From Ornithinimicrobium cerasi (lineage in GTDB: Bacteria; Actinomycetota; Actinomycetes; Actinomycetales; Dermatophilaceae): 64,000 nt of DNA. This document shows, in pieces, positions 24,278-33,462 of this stretch; position 1 is the first letter of the stretch; every line of letters begins with the position of its first letter. A model generated the notes under the pieces. That model was not told the origin of the DNA. It ran no database searches and worked only from the letters and a program-made list of their open reading frames with translations. Location of the stretch: the NCBI RefSeq assembly GCF_003702705.1, contig NZ_QZMN01000007.1, forward strand, positions 168,068-232,067. The letters run 5' to 3'. The translations under genes were made by a program, and so were the position numbers.

Positions 24278-25960
24278 GTGACCGAGCAGACCCGTGAGCA
24301 GACCGACATCGACCGTCTCGCCGAGGCGCACCTCGACGCCGTGGTGGCGCTGAGCCCGCTGGAGGCGACCTACCTCGGCGTGGCCGGCCAGGACCACCGG
24401 TTGGACGACCTGTCGATCGAGGGGCTGCGCGCGCTGCGCGCAGAGGCGGTGAGCACCCTCGAGCAGCTCGCCCGCCTCGAGCCCGTCGACGACGTCGACC
24501 GCGTCACCGCGGCCGCGCTGCAGGAGCGGCTCGGGCTGGAGGTCGAGTCGACCGACCTGGTCCTCGAGGGGCGCGCGCCCGTCGACCTCAACGTCATCGC
24601 CTCGCCGACCCAGGCGGTCCGCGACATCTTCGACATCATGGGCAAGGACACCGAGGAGCAGTGGCGCACCGTCGCCGCCCGCCTCGACGCCGTCCCCACC
24701 GCCCTGAGGCAGTACGCCTCCGCCCTCACCTGGTCCGCCGAGCGAGGCCAGGTCGCGCCCCGACGGCAGGTGGAGAGGGTCGCCGAGCAGTGCCGTGACC
24801 AGGCCGGGGACGAGGCGAGCACGTTCGACGTCCTCCTCACCGAGGCCGAGGGGCAGCCCCAGGAGGTGCGCGGCCTGCTCGCGGCTGCGGTCGGGTCCGC
24901 CAGGGCCGCCTTCGGGAGCCTCGCGACCTTCCTCGACGGCCTGGCCGAGCAGGCGCCGGAGTCCGACGCCTGCGGGCGGGAGCTCTACCAGCTGCGCTCC
25001 CGGTCCTTCCTCGGCGCGACCATCGACCTCGAGGAGACCTACCGCTGGGGCCAGGAGGAGCTCGCGCGCATCACCGCGATGATGGAGGAGACCGCCGACC
25101 GGGTCCGCCCCGGCGCGACCGTCAAGGAGGCGGTGGCGATCCTCGACGAGGACCCCGCCTACCAGCTCGACGGCACGGCCGCCCTCAAGGAGTGGATGCA
25201 GGTGCGGGCGGACGAGGCCGTCGCCGACCTCGGCGACACCCACTTCGACATCCCGGAGCCGATCCGACGCATCGAGTGCCTGATCGCCCCCAGCCAGACC
25301 GGCGGCATCTACTACACCGGCCCCTCCGAGGACTTCTCCCGTCCCGGTCGCATGTGGTGGTCGGTGCCCAAGGGCGTGACCCGCTTCTCCACCTGGCGCG
25401 AGCTGACGACCGTCTACCACGAGGGCGTCCCCGGCCACCACCTGCAGATCGGTCAGACCGTCTACCGCTCCGAGCTGCTCAACCGGTGGCGCCGGCTGGC
25501 GTCCTGGACCTCCGGCCACGGCGAGGGCTGGGCGCTGTACAGCGAGTGGCTGATGGCCGACCTCGGCTACATGGACGACCCCGGCAACCGGATGGGCCTG
25601 CTCGACGCCCAGTCGCTGCGCGCCGCCCGGGTCGTGCTCGACATCGGTGTGCACTGCGGCTTCGAGGCGCCGGCGGAGGTCGGCGGGGGTGACTGGACCT
25701 ACGACAAGGCCTGGGAGTTCCTCAACAACCACGTCAACATGGACGAGGGTTTCGTGCGCTTCGAGCTGGACCGCTACCTCGGCTGGCCCGGCCAGGCGCC
25801 CGCGTACAAGGTCGGCGAGCGGCTCTGGCTGGAGCTCCGCGACGAGCTGCGACGGCGCGAGGGCGAGTCCTTCGACCTCAAGGCCTTCCACCGGCGCGCC
25901 CTCGACGTCGGCGGCGTCGGGCTCGACACCCTGCGCGCCGCGGTCCTCGGCGAGCTGTGA
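24278..25960 (+). CDS. DUF885 domain protein, putative zinc metallopeptidase
   Basis: A 560-aa protein covering the whole DUF885 family. The key feature is YHEGVPGHHLQIGQ near residue 380, an HExxxHH-type metal-binding motif. It is followed ~40 residues later by GHGEGWALYSEWLM, whose Glu is a likely third metal ligand. These features suggest peptidase or carboxypeptidase activity, although family substrates are not well defined. No signal peptide is evident. The stop overlaps the start of maf (GTGA). The start is fixed by the TAGGTT promoter. Confidence 0.85.
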   Translation: MTEQTREQTDIDRLAEAHLDAVVALSPLEATYLGVAGQDHRLDDLSIEGLRALRAEAVSTLEQLARLEPVDDVDRVTAAALQERLGLEVESTDLVLEGRAPVDLNVIASPTQAVRDIFDIMGKDTEEQWRTVAARLDAVPTALRQYASALTWSAERGQVAPRRQVERVAEQCRDQAGDEASTFDVLLTEAEGQPQEVRGLLAAAVGSARAAFGSLATFLDGLAEQAPESDACGRELYQLRSRSFLGATIDLEETYRWGQEELARITAMMEETADRVRPGATVKEAVAILDEDPAYQLDGTAALKEWMQVRADEAVADLGDTHFDIPEPIRRIECLIAPSQTGGIYYTGPSEDFSRPGRMWWSVPKGVTRFSTWRELTTVYHEGVPGHHLQIGQTVYRSELLNRWRRLASWTSGHGEGWALYSEWLMADLGYMDDPGNRMGLLDAQSLRAARVVLDIGVHCGFEAPAEVGGGDWTYDKAWEFLNNHVNMDEGFVRFELDRYLGWPGQAPAYKVGERLWLELRDELRRREGESFDLKAFHRRALDVGGVGLDTLRAAVLGEL

Positions 25961-26589
25961 CCGAGGCGCTCCCCCTCGTCCTCGCCTCCGCCTCCCCCGC
26001 ACGGCTGAGCACGCTGCGCGGTGCGGGCGTCGAGCCCGAGGTCGTGGTCTCGGGCGTGGACGAGGACGCGGCGCTGGCGCAGGCGCGCCTCAGGTATGGC
26101 GACCTGACGCCCGCCGAGGTCGCGCTCACCCTGGCACGGGTCAAGTGCGAGGCGGTCGTCGCCGGGGAGGAGCCGGACGCCCTGGTGCTGGGCTGCGACT
26201 CGGTGCTCGAGCTGGACGGCGAGGTCCACGGCAAGCCCGGCGACGCCGCCGTGGCGACCGAGCGCTGGCGGCGGATGCGGGGCCGGTCCGGCACGCTGCA
26301 TACCGGGCACTGGCTCGTGGACAACCGCGAGGACGGCACCGGGGGGACGCTCGGGGCGACGGCCTCGACCGTGGTGCACTTCGCCTGTCTCAGCGACGCG
26401 GAGATCGACGACTACGTCGCGACGGGCGAGCCGCTGCAGGTCGCGGGCGCCTTCACCGTCGACAGCCTCGGCGGGGCCTACGTCAGCGCCATCGAGGGTG
26501 ACTACCACGCGGTGGTCGGGGTGAGCCTGCCGCTGCTGCGCGAGCTCCTCCTCGAGGTCGGGGTGACCTGGCACGAGCTGCGCGGCTGA
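25957..26589 (+). CDS. Maf family nucleoside triphosphate pyrophosphatase
   Basis: A 210-aa house-cleaning pyrophosphatase that hydrolyses non-canonical or pyrimidine NTPs. LVLASASPARLSTLRGAG is the phosphate-binding N-terminus; LGCDSVLELDGEVHGKPGD holds the catalytic Asp; the C-terminus has VAGAFTVDSLGGAYVSAIEGDYHAVVG. The GTG start overlaps the DUF885 stop. Known members are often linked to division control, but that role is not shown here. Confidence 0.9.
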   Translation: MTEALPLVLASASPARLSTLRGAGVEPEVVVSGVDEDAALAQARLRYGDLTPAEVALTLARVKCEAVVAGEEPDALVLGCDSVLELDGEVHGKPGDAAVATERWRRMRGRSGTLHTGHWLVDNREDGTGGTLGATASTVVHFACLSDAEIDDYVATGEPLQVAGAFTVDSLGGAYVSAIEGDYHAVVGVSLPLLRELLLEVGVTWHELRG

Positions 26590-26633
26590 GCCCGCCCCAC
26601 CCCGGCTCCCCCGCCGGGATCCCGGGTGGGACG

Positions 26634-27968
26634 ATGGCCGCGGGACGGTCGGACGAGGAGGTCGTGGTGGGAGGCACCCGCAGGGTCGCGGTGGTCGGCG
26701 CGGGGATGGTGGGGCTGGCGACGGCCTGGTTCCTGCAGGAGCGGGGGGCCGAGGTCACCGTGCTCGACCGCGAGGGCGTCGGCGCCGGTGCCTCGTGGGG
26801 CAACGCCGGATGGTTGACCCCGGCGATCGCGACGCCCCTGCCCGAGCCGGCGGTGCTGCGCTACGGCGCCCGGGCGGTCCTGTCGTCGAGCTCGCCCGTC
26901 TACGTCCCGCCCACGGCCGACCCGCGGCTCGCCCGCTTCGTGGCCGGGTTCCTGCGGCACAGCACCGACGGCCGGTGGCGGACCGCCATGCACGCCCTCC
27001 TGCCCGTCAACGAGCACGCGCTGGACGCCTTCGAGCACCTCGGCGCGCACGGTGTCGAGGCGGGGGTCCGGGACGCGGAGCCGTTCATCGCCGCCTACTC
27101 CCGCGCCGGCGACGTGCAGGGGCTGCTCGACGAGTTCGCGCACATCGAGCACGCCGGGGGCCACGTCGAGCACGAGCTCATCGGCGGCGACGCGGCCCGC
27201 GCGCTGGAGCCCTCGCTCTCCGGGGCGGTCCAGGCGGCCGTCCTCATCCACGGGCAGCGCTTCCTCAACCCCGTGGAGTATGTCGCGTCCCTCGCCTCCG
27301 CGGTCCGCGCCCGCGGCGCCCAGATCGTCACGGGCGCCGAGGTCCTGGAGCTGGAGGACCTCGGCGGCGCCGGCGTGCGGGTGGAGACGACCGGCCCCGG
27401 GGCGGGCACCGTCGACGCCGTCGTGGTGGCGACCGGTGCGTGGCTGGGCGACCTCGTGTCACCGTTCGGGGTCCAGCACGTGGTGCAGGCCGGCCGCGGC
27501 TACTCCTTCAGCGTGGCGGCCGATCACGTGCCCGCCGGCCCGGTCTACCTGCCCGCCGCGCGCGTGGCGCTGACACCCCTCGGCGACCGGGTGCGGGTCG
27601 CCGGGATGATGGAGTTCCGTCGCCCGGACGCGCCGCTCGACCCACGCCGCATCCGCGCCATCGTGGAGTCGGCGCGTCCGCTGCTGCGCGGGGTGGACCT
27701 CGACGACCGGCAGGACGAGTGGGTCGGCTCACGCCCCTGCACCGCCGACGGCCTGCCGCTCGTCGGCCGGACCGAGTCGGAGCGGGTGTTCGTGGCGGGG
27801 GGCCACGGCATGTGGGGCATCACGCTGGGACCGGTGACGGGGCAGCTGCTCGCCGAGCAGGTGCTCACCGGCAGGACGCCGCCGGCGCTCACCCCGTTCG
27901 ACCCGCTGCGCCGGCTCCGCTGGGCACCCCGCCGGGCGCGTCGGGTCAGCGCCGCTCAGGCGTCGTAG
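26634..27968 (+). CDS. FAD-dependent oxidoreductase, D-amino-acid dehydrogenase (DadA) type
   Basis: A DAO-fold flavoprotein of 444 aa (or ~433 aa). The Rossmann motif VAVVGAGMVGLATAWFLQERGAEVTVLDRE is near residues 18-47. ASWGNAGWLTPAIATPLP follows, and the C-terminal FAD motif is RPCTADGLPLVGRT...FVAGGHGMWGITLGPVTGQLLAE. It probably oxidises a D-amino acid to the keto acid. The start is uncertain: ATG at 26634 lies within a possible -10 box (GACGAT), whereas GTG at 26667 has GAGGAGG 6 nt upstream. The 3' end overlaps paaE by 13 bp. Confidence 0.82.
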   Translation: MAAGRSDEEVVVGGTRRVAVVGAGMVGLATAWFLQERGAEVTVLDREGVGAGASWGNAGWLTPAIATPLPEPAVLRYGARAVLSSSSPVYVPPTADPRLARFVAGFLRHSTDGRWRTAMHALLPVNEHALDAFEHLGAHGVEAGVRDAEPFIAAYSRAGDVQGLLDEFAHIEHAGGHVEHELIGGDAARALEPSLSGAVQAAVLIHGQRFLNPVEYVASLASAVRARGAQIVTGAEVLELEDLGGAGVRVETTGPGAGTVDAVVVATGAWLGDLVSPFGVQHVVQAGRGYSFSVAADHVPAGPVYLPAARVALTPLGDRVRVAGMMEFRRPDAPLDPRRIRAIVESARPLLRGVDLDDRQDEWVGSRPCTADGLPLVGRTESERVFVAGGHGMWGITLGPVTGQLLAEQVLTGRTPPALTPFDPLRRLRWAPRRARRVSAAQAS

Positions 27969-29077
27969 TCGATCTCGACCGTGTCGCTCACCGGGTGCGA
28001 CTGGCACATGAGCCGGTAGCCCCGGGCCACCTCGTCCTCCTCGAGGGCGTAGTTGCGGTCCATCCGCACCTCGCCGCCGACCACCTTGGCGCGGCACGTG
28101 CCGCAGATGCCGCCGGTGCACGAGAACGGCGCGTCCGGACGCTCCCGGAGCGTCGCGTTCAGGATCGTCTCGGCCTTCGTCGGCATCGGGACCGTCGTCG
28201 TCCGCCCGTCGAGGGTGACCGTGGCCACCGCCTCCGGCGGGCGGCTCGGGTCGACCTCCACCGGGGGCGCGGTCGTGACCGGCGCGCCCGCGTCGTCGAC
28301 GTGGAAGATCTCGTGGTGCACGTGGTGCGGGTCCACACCACGGTCGGCCAGCGCCGTCTGCACGCTCTCGACCATCCCGAACGGCCCGCACAGGTACCAC
28401 TCGTCGACCTCGTCCTCCGGCACGAAGGTCGCCAGCAGCTCCTCGACCTTGTCCCGGTCGATCCGCCCGGTGAGCAGCTCCACGTCCTGGACCTCGCGCG
28501 AGAGCACGTTGAGCAGGACGAGACGGCCCGGGTAGCGGTTCTTGAGGTCCATCAGCTCCTCGAGGAACATGATGGAGTCGGTGCGCCGGTTGCCGTAGAC
28601 CAGGGTCACGCGGGACCCCGGCTCCTCCTCCAGCACCGTGCTGAGGATCGAGAGCACGGGCGTGATCCCCGACCCGGCCGCGAACCCGACGTGATGCTTG
28701 CGGGCGGTCGGGTCCGTGGGGCAGGTGAACGAGCCGAGGGGCTCCATCACCTGGAGGACGTCGCCGGGGCGGACGTCCCGGTTCAGCCACGTCGACATCA
28801 GCCCTCCCGGCACCCGGGCGGAGGCCACCCGCACCTCCTGGCGACGGCGCGACTCCGCGCGCGAGATGCAGCAGGAGTAGGAGCGGCGGACGTCCTGCCC
28901 GTCGACCGTCGCGCGCAGGGTCAGGTGCTGCCCCGGCTCGAAGTCGAAGAGCTCCCGGAGCTCGTCCGGGACCGCGAAGGACACGGCGACCGCGTCGTCG
29001 GTCAGCCGGTCGACGGCGCTGACCGTCAGGTCGTGGAAGCGGGCTCGGTGGCGGGTCGGCTGGGTGATCAGGCTCAC
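27956..29077 (-). CDS. paaE: Phenylacetyl-CoA epoxidase reductase subunit PaaE
   Basis: A 373-aa NAD(P)H:ferredoxin-type reductase feeding electrons to the di-iron epoxidase PaaABC. The N-terminal FAD domain shows RRSYSCCISRAE; the NAD(P) part shows HVGFAAGSGITPVLSI and TLVYGNRRTDSIMF; and the C-terminal plant-type [2Fe-2S] ferredoxin has CTGGICGTCRAKV with the fourth Cys in LMCQSHP. AGGAG precedes the GTG start, which is 7 nt after paaD. It is the last gene of paaABCDE. Confidence 0.93.
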   Translation of the reverse strand: MSLITQPTRHRARFHDLTVSAVDRLTDDAVAVSFAVPDELRELFDFEPGQHLTLRATVDGQDVRRSYSCCISRAESRRRQEVRVASARVPGGLMSTWLNRDVRPGDVLQVMEPLGSFTCPTDPTARKHHVGFAAGSGITPVLSILSTVLEEEPGSRVTLVYGNRRTDSIMFLEELMDLKNRYPGRLVLLNVLSREVQDVELLTGRIDRDKVEELLATFVPEDEVDEWYLCGPFGMVESVQTALADRGVDPHHVHHEIFHVDDAGAPVTTAPPVEVDPSRPPEAVATVTLDGRTTTVPMPTKAETILNATLRERPDAPFSCTGGICGTCRAKVVGGEVRMDRNYALEEDEVARGYRLMCQSHPVSDTVEIDYDA

Positions 29078-29084
29078 GGGTCTC

Positions 29085-29612
29085 CTAGAGAGTCTTGAAC
29101 TCGTCGAAGGGCTCGCGGCACGCGAGGCAGCGGCGCAGCGCCTTGCACGCGGTCGAGCCGAAGCGGGCGATCTCCTCCGTGTCCGGCGAGCCGCACAGCG
29201 GGCAGGTGACCTGTCGCGCCTGCAGGGTCAGACCGACCGGCCCACCCGCGGCCGCGTGCGCCCGCTCGCCGGTGGGTGGGGCGATGCCGAAGCGCCGCAG
29301 CGACTCCCGCCCCTGCTCGCTCATCCAGTCGGTCGTCCATGCGGGCGAGAGGCGGGTCACCACCTCGACCGGCACCCCCGCGCGACGCCCGACGTCGAGG
29401 ACCGCCTCCTCCATGGCCCGCATGGCCGGGCAGCCGGAGTAGGTCGGGGTGATCGTCACCCGCAGCCCGTCGCCCACGCGCTCGACCTCGCGGATCACGC
29501 CCAGGTCCTCGATCGTGATGACCGGGATCTCCGGGTCGGGGACGGCGCGCACCGCCTGCGCGACCCGGCCCAGGAGGTCGGTCGGCCCGACGTCGGAGGT
29601 GCGCGAGGGCAT
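29085..29612 (-). CDS. paaD: Phenylacetyl-CoA epoxidase maturation protein PaaD
   Basis: A 175-aa protein with an N-terminal MIP18/DUF59 domain (VPDPEIPVITIEDLGVIREV, TITPTYSGCPAM) and a C-terminal zinc-ribbon-like CPLCGS...CKALRRCLACREPF. It is thought to help assemble the metal centre of the epoxidase complex. The ATG at 29612 lies inside a copy of the GGTATGCC motif; GTGAGGGGGC is about 10 nt upstream. The open frame extends further upstream over paaC, but without homology. Confidence 0.9.
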   Translation of the reverse strand: MPSRTSDVGPTDLLGRVAQAVRAVPDPEIPVITIEDLGVIREVERVGDGLRVTITPTYSGCPAMRAMEEAVLDVGRRAGVPVEVVTRLSPAWTTDWMSEQGRESLRRFGIAPPTGERAHAAAGGPVGLTLQARQVTCPLCGSPDTEEIARFGSTACKALRRCLACREPFDEFKTL

Positions 29613-29626
29613 ACCGGCGAGCCCCC

Positions 29627-30451
29627 TCACCAGGTGGCGCCGGGGTGGCTGCGCGCGATGTGCTGCAGCTCCGCGAGCAGGAGACCCATCGCCCCGGAGT
29701 GCACTCCCTCGCGGCCCCCGCGCGCGTGCCACCGGGGCTCGTCCGGCATCACCAGCGTGGCCCCCTCGAGCACCTCGCCGACGTAGGCGTTGACCGAGGC
29801 GGCGAGGCTCGAGGGGAGCACGCCCACGCCCTGCTCGCTCGCCCACCGCGCTGCGTCGAAGTCCTCGCCCAGCTCCTGGACGTAGGGGTGCACGGCCTCC
29901 AGCCCGGCCTGCACGCGCGCGTGGCTCTCCGGCGTCCCGTCGCCGAGGCGCAGCACCCACTGGGTCGCGTGGTCACGGTGGTAGGCGACCTCCTTGACCG
30001 CCTTCTGCGCGACGCCGGCGAGGGTGGCGTCGGCCGAGCCGAGGAGCGCCGTGTAGAGCTCGTACTGGTAGCTGGCGAACCAGAGCATCCGGGCCATCTC
30101 CTGGCCGAAGTCGCCCCGGGGTCGCTCGACGAGGTGCACGTTGCGGAACTCACGCTCGTCCCGCAGCATCGCCAGGGCGTCCTCGTCGCGGCGAGGGTGC
30201 GCGTCCTCGACCTCGCCGGCGCGCGTCAGCAGCGAGCGTGCCTGCCCCAGCAGGTCGAGCCCGACGTTGCCGAGCGCCATGTCCTCCTCGATCTGGGGGG
30301 CGTGGGTGAGCCACTCCCCCAGCCGCTGCGCGTAGATCAGGGCGTCGTCGCCCAAGGACAGCAGGTAGCGGGTGTGGAGGGTCCTCGCGTCCGGCAGGCC
30401 GGGCTTGCGCGCGCCGGCCACCGCGGCCGGTGCGGCGTCGGGGGCGCTCAC
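29627..30451 (-). CDS. paaC: Phenylacetyl-CoA epoxidase subunit PaaC
   Basis: A 274-aa ferritin-like structural subunit that pairs with PaaA. The helices LHTRYLLSLGDDALIYAQRLGEW, EEDMALGNVGLDLLGQARSLL and EVAYHRDHATQWVLRLGDGT are typical of the family. Metal ligands are degenerate compared with PaaA, as is usual for PaaC. The GTG start overlaps the paaB stop in GTGA. PaaD follows after 14 nt. Confidence 0.92.
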   Translation of the reverse strand: MSAPDAAPAAVAGARKPGLPDARTLHTRYLLSLGDDALIYAQRLGEWLTHAPQIEEDMALGNVGLDLLGQARSLLTRAGEVEDAHPRRDEDALAMLRDEREFRNVHLVERPRGDFGQEMARMLWFASYQYELYTALLGSADATLAGVAQKAVKEVAYHRDHATQWVLRLGDGTPESHARVQAGLEAVHPYVQELGEDFDAARWASEQGVGVLPSSLAASVNAYVGEVLEGATLVMPDEPRWHARGGREGVHSGAMGLLLAELQHIARSHPGATW

Positions 30452-30735
30452 AGGTACTCCACGTCCTCGGGGACCTCGTAGAAGGTCGGGTGCCGGTAGA
30501 CCTTGTCCGCGGCCGGGTCGAAGAAGCTGTCCCGCTCGTCGGGGCTGGAGGCGGTGATGTCCTCGGAGGCCACCACCCAGATCGAGACGCCCTCCTGGCG
30601 ACGGGTGTAGAGGTCGCGACCGTTGCGCAGAGCCATCTGGGCGTCGGGTGCGTGCAGCGATCCCGCGTGGACGTGGCTGAGCCCTCGCTTGGGCCGCACG
30701 AAGACCTCGAAGAGCGGCCAGCTGGTCTCGCTCAC
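30448..30735 (-). CDS. paaB: Phenylacetyl-CoA epoxidase subunit PaaB
   Basis: A 95-aa subunit that bridges PaaAC heterodimers. It shows the family N-terminus [31 protein letters not shown], the [15 protein letters not shown] segment and C-terminal [19 protein letters not shown]. The GTG start overlaps the paaA stop, and its own stop overlaps the paaC start, so the three subunits are coupled for stoichiometric synthesis. Confidence 0.95.
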   Translation of the reverse strand: MSETSWPLFEVFVRPKRGLSHVHAGSLHAPDAQMALRNGRDLYTRRQEGVSIWVVASEDITASSPDERDSFFDPAADKVYRHPTFYEVPEDVEYL

Positions 30736-31757
30736 GCGACGGCCCCCTCACCGCGCGCGGCGAGCTTGCCGGCATACGCCACGGCCGCCTCGCGCACCCA
30801 CGCGCCCTCCTCGTGGGCGGCCACGCGGGTGGAGATGCGCTGGGCGTTGCACGGCCCGTCGCCCTTGAGCACCCGCCAGAACTCGTCCCAGTCGATCGGT
30901 CCGAAGTCCCAGTGGCCGCGTTCCTCGTCCCAGCGGAGGTCGGGGTCCGGAAGGGTGATGCCGAGCTTGATGGCCTGCGGGACGGTCATGTCCACGAACT
31001 TCTGGCGCAGGTCGTCGTTGGAGAAGCGCTTGATGCCCCACGCCATGGACTGCGCCGTGTGGCCCCCCGTGGCCGCCTCACCGGTGTCGGGCGGGCCGAA
31101 CATCATCAGCGCCGGCCACCACCAGCGGTCGGCAGCGTCCTGGAGCATGGCCCGCTGCTCCTCGGTCCCCTTCGACAGCGTCCAGAGGATCTCGAACCCC
31201 TGGCGCTGGTGGAAGGACTCCTCCTTGCACACGCGGATCATCGCCCTGGCGTACGGGCCGTAGGAGCAACGGCACAGCGGCACCTGGTTCATGATCGCGG
31301 CGCCGTCGACGAGCCACCCGATCGCCCCGACGTCGGCCCAGGTGAGCGTCGGGTAGTTGAAGATCGAGGAGTACTTCTGCTTGCCGGCGTGCAGCTTGTC
31401 GAGCAGCTCGGACCGGTCGACGCCGAGCGTCTCGGCGGCGGAGTAGAGGTAGAGGCCGTGCCCCGCCTCGTCCTGCACCTTGGCCATCAGGATCGCCTTG
31501 CGGCGCAGGCTCGGGGCGCGGCCGATCCAGCTGCCCTCCGGCTGCATGCCGATGATCTCGGAGTGCGCGTGCTGCGCGATCTGCCGGATGAGCGTCTGCC
31601 GGTAGGCGTCGGGCATGGCGTCCCGCGGCTCGATCCGGGAGTCGGCGTCGATGAGACCGTCGAAGTACTCGGCCAGAGCCGTGCTGTACTCCTCCGTCTC
31701 GGCCGCGTTCAGAGGGGTGGTCGCGTCGTCGCGGGGCCCGAAGTCGTTGCCGTACAT
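30732..31757 (-). CDS. paaA: Phenylacetyl-CoA epoxidase catalytic subunit PaaA
   Basis: A 341-aa di-iron monooxygenase subunit that epoxidises phenylacetyl-CoA, the first step of aerobic hybrid phenylacetate degradation. The carboxylate-bridged di-iron ligands lie in ferritin-like helices with [39 protein letters not shown] (ExxH) and [15 protein letters not shown] (ExxH). The ATG at 31757 is set by CAGAAT 6 nt upstream. It heads paaABCDE. The ring-opening and beta-oxidation paa genes are not in the window. Confidence 0.95.
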   Translation of the reverse strand: MYGNDFGPRDDATTPLNAAETEEYSTALAEYFDGLIDADSRIEPRDAMPDAYRQTLIRQIAQHAHSEIIGMQPEGSWIGRAPSLRRKAILMAKVQDEAGHGLYLYSAAETLGVDRSELLDKLHAGKQKYSSIFNYPTLTWADVGAIGWLVDGAAIMNQVPLCRCSYGPYARAMIRVCKEESFHQRQGFEILWTLSKGTEEQRAMLQDAADRWWWPALMMFGPPDTGEAATGGHTAQSMAWGIKRFSNDDLRQKFVDMTVPQAIKLGITLPDPDLRWDEERGHWDFGPIDWDEFWRVLKGDGPCNAQRISTRVAAHEEGAWVREAAVAYAGKLAARGEGAVA

Positions 31758-31850
31758 GAGCCCATTCTGCCAGACGAACGCCCCGACATGACACTCCGAA
31801 CGTCGGGCGACGTCGAAAGTGTCACACCACCCGGGTGCGAGACTGGCCCG
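31758..31850. promoter_or_regulatory. Divergent paaA / GNAT promoter with a 36-bp imperfect palindrome
   Basis: The paaA -10 box CAGAAT is at 31764-31769 (minus strand) and the GNAT gene -10 box GAGACT is at 31839-31844 (plus strand), both 6 nt from their starts. An inverted repeat TGACACT...AGTGTCA (outer arms 31789-31795 and 31818-31824), extended inward by ACGTC/GACGT, lies between them. Its arms fall on the expected -35 region of each promoter. It is therefore a good candidate operator for a PaaR- or TetR-type repressor. Confidence 0.55.
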
Positions 31851-32453
31851 GTGAGCACCGACCACCCGCACGAGCACGACCACGCCGCCCCGACGCCGGG
31901 GCCGCTCGCGGACGCAGCCGTACGCACCGGCCGACCCAGCGACGCCCCCGCTGTCGGCCTGGTGCAGGCGTTCGTGTGGCAGGACGCCTACGCGGACCTG
32001 CTCACCCGCGAGGTCCTCGACCAGCTCACCGGCCCGGCGTTCGGCAGGGCCTGGCGCCGCAGCCTGGAGTCGCCACCCACGCCCCGGCACCGGCTGCTCG
32101 TCGCCACCGCCGGCCCCCAGGTCGTCGGCTACGTGTCGGTCGGGCCGGCCGCGGAGGAACCGGGTCTCGAGGAGGGCGTCACGGGGATGATCTACGACGG
32201 TGGTGTCCATCCGCAGGGCCGCCGGGGAGGTCATGGCTCGCGCCTCCTCAACGCCGCCATCGACACCCTCCGCGCCGGCACCGGAGGTGGCGTCGAGCTC
32301 GCCTCCGTCGTGACCTGGGTGCTCGCCGACGCCGAGGGGACGCGGGCGTTCCTGCAGTCCGCGGGCTTCGAGCCGGACGGCGCCTGGCGGGACCGGGTGG
32401 TGGACCAGGACGGCCGCACCGCCAGAGAGGTCAGGCTGGTGGCCGGGCTGTGA
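31851..32453 (+). CDS. GNAT family N-acetyltransferase
   Basis: A 200-aa acetyltransferase. The acetyl-CoA pyrophosphate loop is [20 protein letters not shown] (~residues 118-137), preceded by [13 protein letters not shown] and followed by [20 protein letters not shown]. The N-terminal ~25 residues are His/Pro/Ala-rich, including HPHEHDH. The substrate is unknown. GTG at 31851 is set by GAGACT. The stop overlaps the azlC start. It shares a regulatory region with paaA, which may or may not mean shared control. Confidence 0.87.
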   Translation: MSTDHPHEHDHAAPTPGPLADAAVRTGRPSDAPAVGLVQAFVWQDAYADLLTREVLDQLTGPAFGRAWRRSLESPPTPRHRLLVATAGPQVVGYVSVGPAAEEPGLEEGVTGMIYDGGVHPQGRRGGHGSRLLNAAIDTLRAGTGGGVELASVVTWVLADAEGTRAFLQSAGFEPDGAWRDRVVDQDGRTAREVRLVAGL

Positions 32454-33157
32454 CCGAGGGCCCCTGGTGGCGCACGCCGGCCGGGCGTGAGGGGCTGGCC
32501 GTCGGGCTGGTCGGTCTCTACGGCGTGAGCGCCGGAGCGCTCGGCGTGGCCGCAGGACTGTCCGTCGCGCAGACCATGCTGACCTCGCTGCTGCTGTTCA
32601 GCGGAGGCTCGCAGTTCGCGTTCTACGGGGTGATCGGCACCGGCGGCAACCCGCTCGCGGCGGTCGCCACCGCCTCGCTGCTCGGGCTGCGCAACGGCTT
32701 CTACGGCCTGCAGCTCTCCCGGGTCCTGGCCCCGTCCGGTCGGCTGCGGCCGGTCACCGCGCACCTCACCATCGACGAGTCGACGGCCGTGGCCCTGGCC
32801 CAGGAGACGCGGCGCGGGTCCAGGATCGGCTTCTACGTCACCGGGGTGGCGCTCTTCGTGGTCTGGAACACGACCACCCTGCTCGGCGCGCTGGCGGGCA
32901 CCGCCATGGGTGACCCCCGGGCCTACGGTCTGGACGCTGCCGCGGCAGCCGCGTTCGTCGCCCTCGTGTGGCCCCGGCTGTTCGGCCGGGGCGAGGACGG
33001 GAGGACGGGTCCGGTCGCGACGGCGGCGCTCGCGATGCTGCTCACCCTGGTGGCGGCTCCCTTCACCCCGACCGGGGTCGAGGTGCTCGTGGGCGCCACC
33101 GCGGCGCTGGTCGTCGGCCTGCGGGTCCGCCGAGCGCCCGGCGAGGGGGCCCGGTGA
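32450..33157 (+). CDS. azlC: AzlC family ABC-type permease-like branched-chain amino-acid exporter subunit
   Basis: A 235-aa membrane protein with about seven hydrophobic helices. [40 protein letters not shown] is the classical AzlC N-terminal region and [16 protein letters not shown] the second conserved block. AzlCD pairs export branched-chain amino acids or analogues. The GTG start overlaps the GNAT stop, and the stop overlaps azlD, forming a tight four-gene string. Confidence 0.9.
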   Translation: MTEGPWWRTPAGREGLAVGLVGLYGVSAGALGVAAGLSVAQTMLTSLLLFSGGSQFAFYGVIGTGGNPLAAVATASLLGLRNGFYGLQLSRVLAPSGRLRPVTAHLTIDESTAVALAQETRRGSRIGFYVTGVALFVVWNTTTLLGALAGTAMGDPRAYGLDAAAAAAFVALVWPRLFGRGEDGRTGPVATAALAMLLTLVAAPFTPTGVEVLVGATAALVVGLRVRRAPGEGAR

Positions 33158-33462
33158 CCCTCTGGCTGGCCGTCGTCGCCGTCTGCGTGCTGGCCTTCCT
33201 CACCAAGCTCGCGGGCTACCTCGTGCCCGAGCGGTTCCTCGAGCTGCCCTGGGTCGCCCGCGTGGTCCCCCTGCTGACCGTGGCGCTGCTCTCCTCGCTC
33301 GTCATCACCCAGGGCTTCCTCGACACCGACGGTCTGCCGACCCTGGACGCGCGGGCGGTCGCCCTCGGTGCCGCGGTGCTGCTCCTGCTGCTCCGGGCAC
33401 CCTTCCTCGTCGTCGTCGCGCTCTCCGCCGCCACGGCCGCCCTCGTCCGGCTGTGGTCATGA
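33154..33462 (+). CDS. azlD: AzlD family protein
   Basis: A 102-aa partner of AzlC with about three to four hydrophobic helices. Typical are LTKLAGYLVPERFLELPWVARVVPLLTVALLSSLVITQGF and the RAPFLVVVALSAATAALVRL end. Start and stop overlap azlC and the next gene by 4 nt each. Confidence 0.9.
   Translation: MTLWLAVVAVCVLAFLTKLAGYLVPERFLELPWVARVVPLLTVALLSSLVITQGFLDTDGLPTLDARAVALGAAVLLLLLRAPFLVVVALSAATAALVRLWS

Noticed and set aside
24044-26002. Long minus-strand open frame of ~650 codons opposite the DUF885 gene
   Set aside because: It is the high-GC antisense shadow of a clearly recognisable DUF885 protein and has no homologous motifs or ribosome site.
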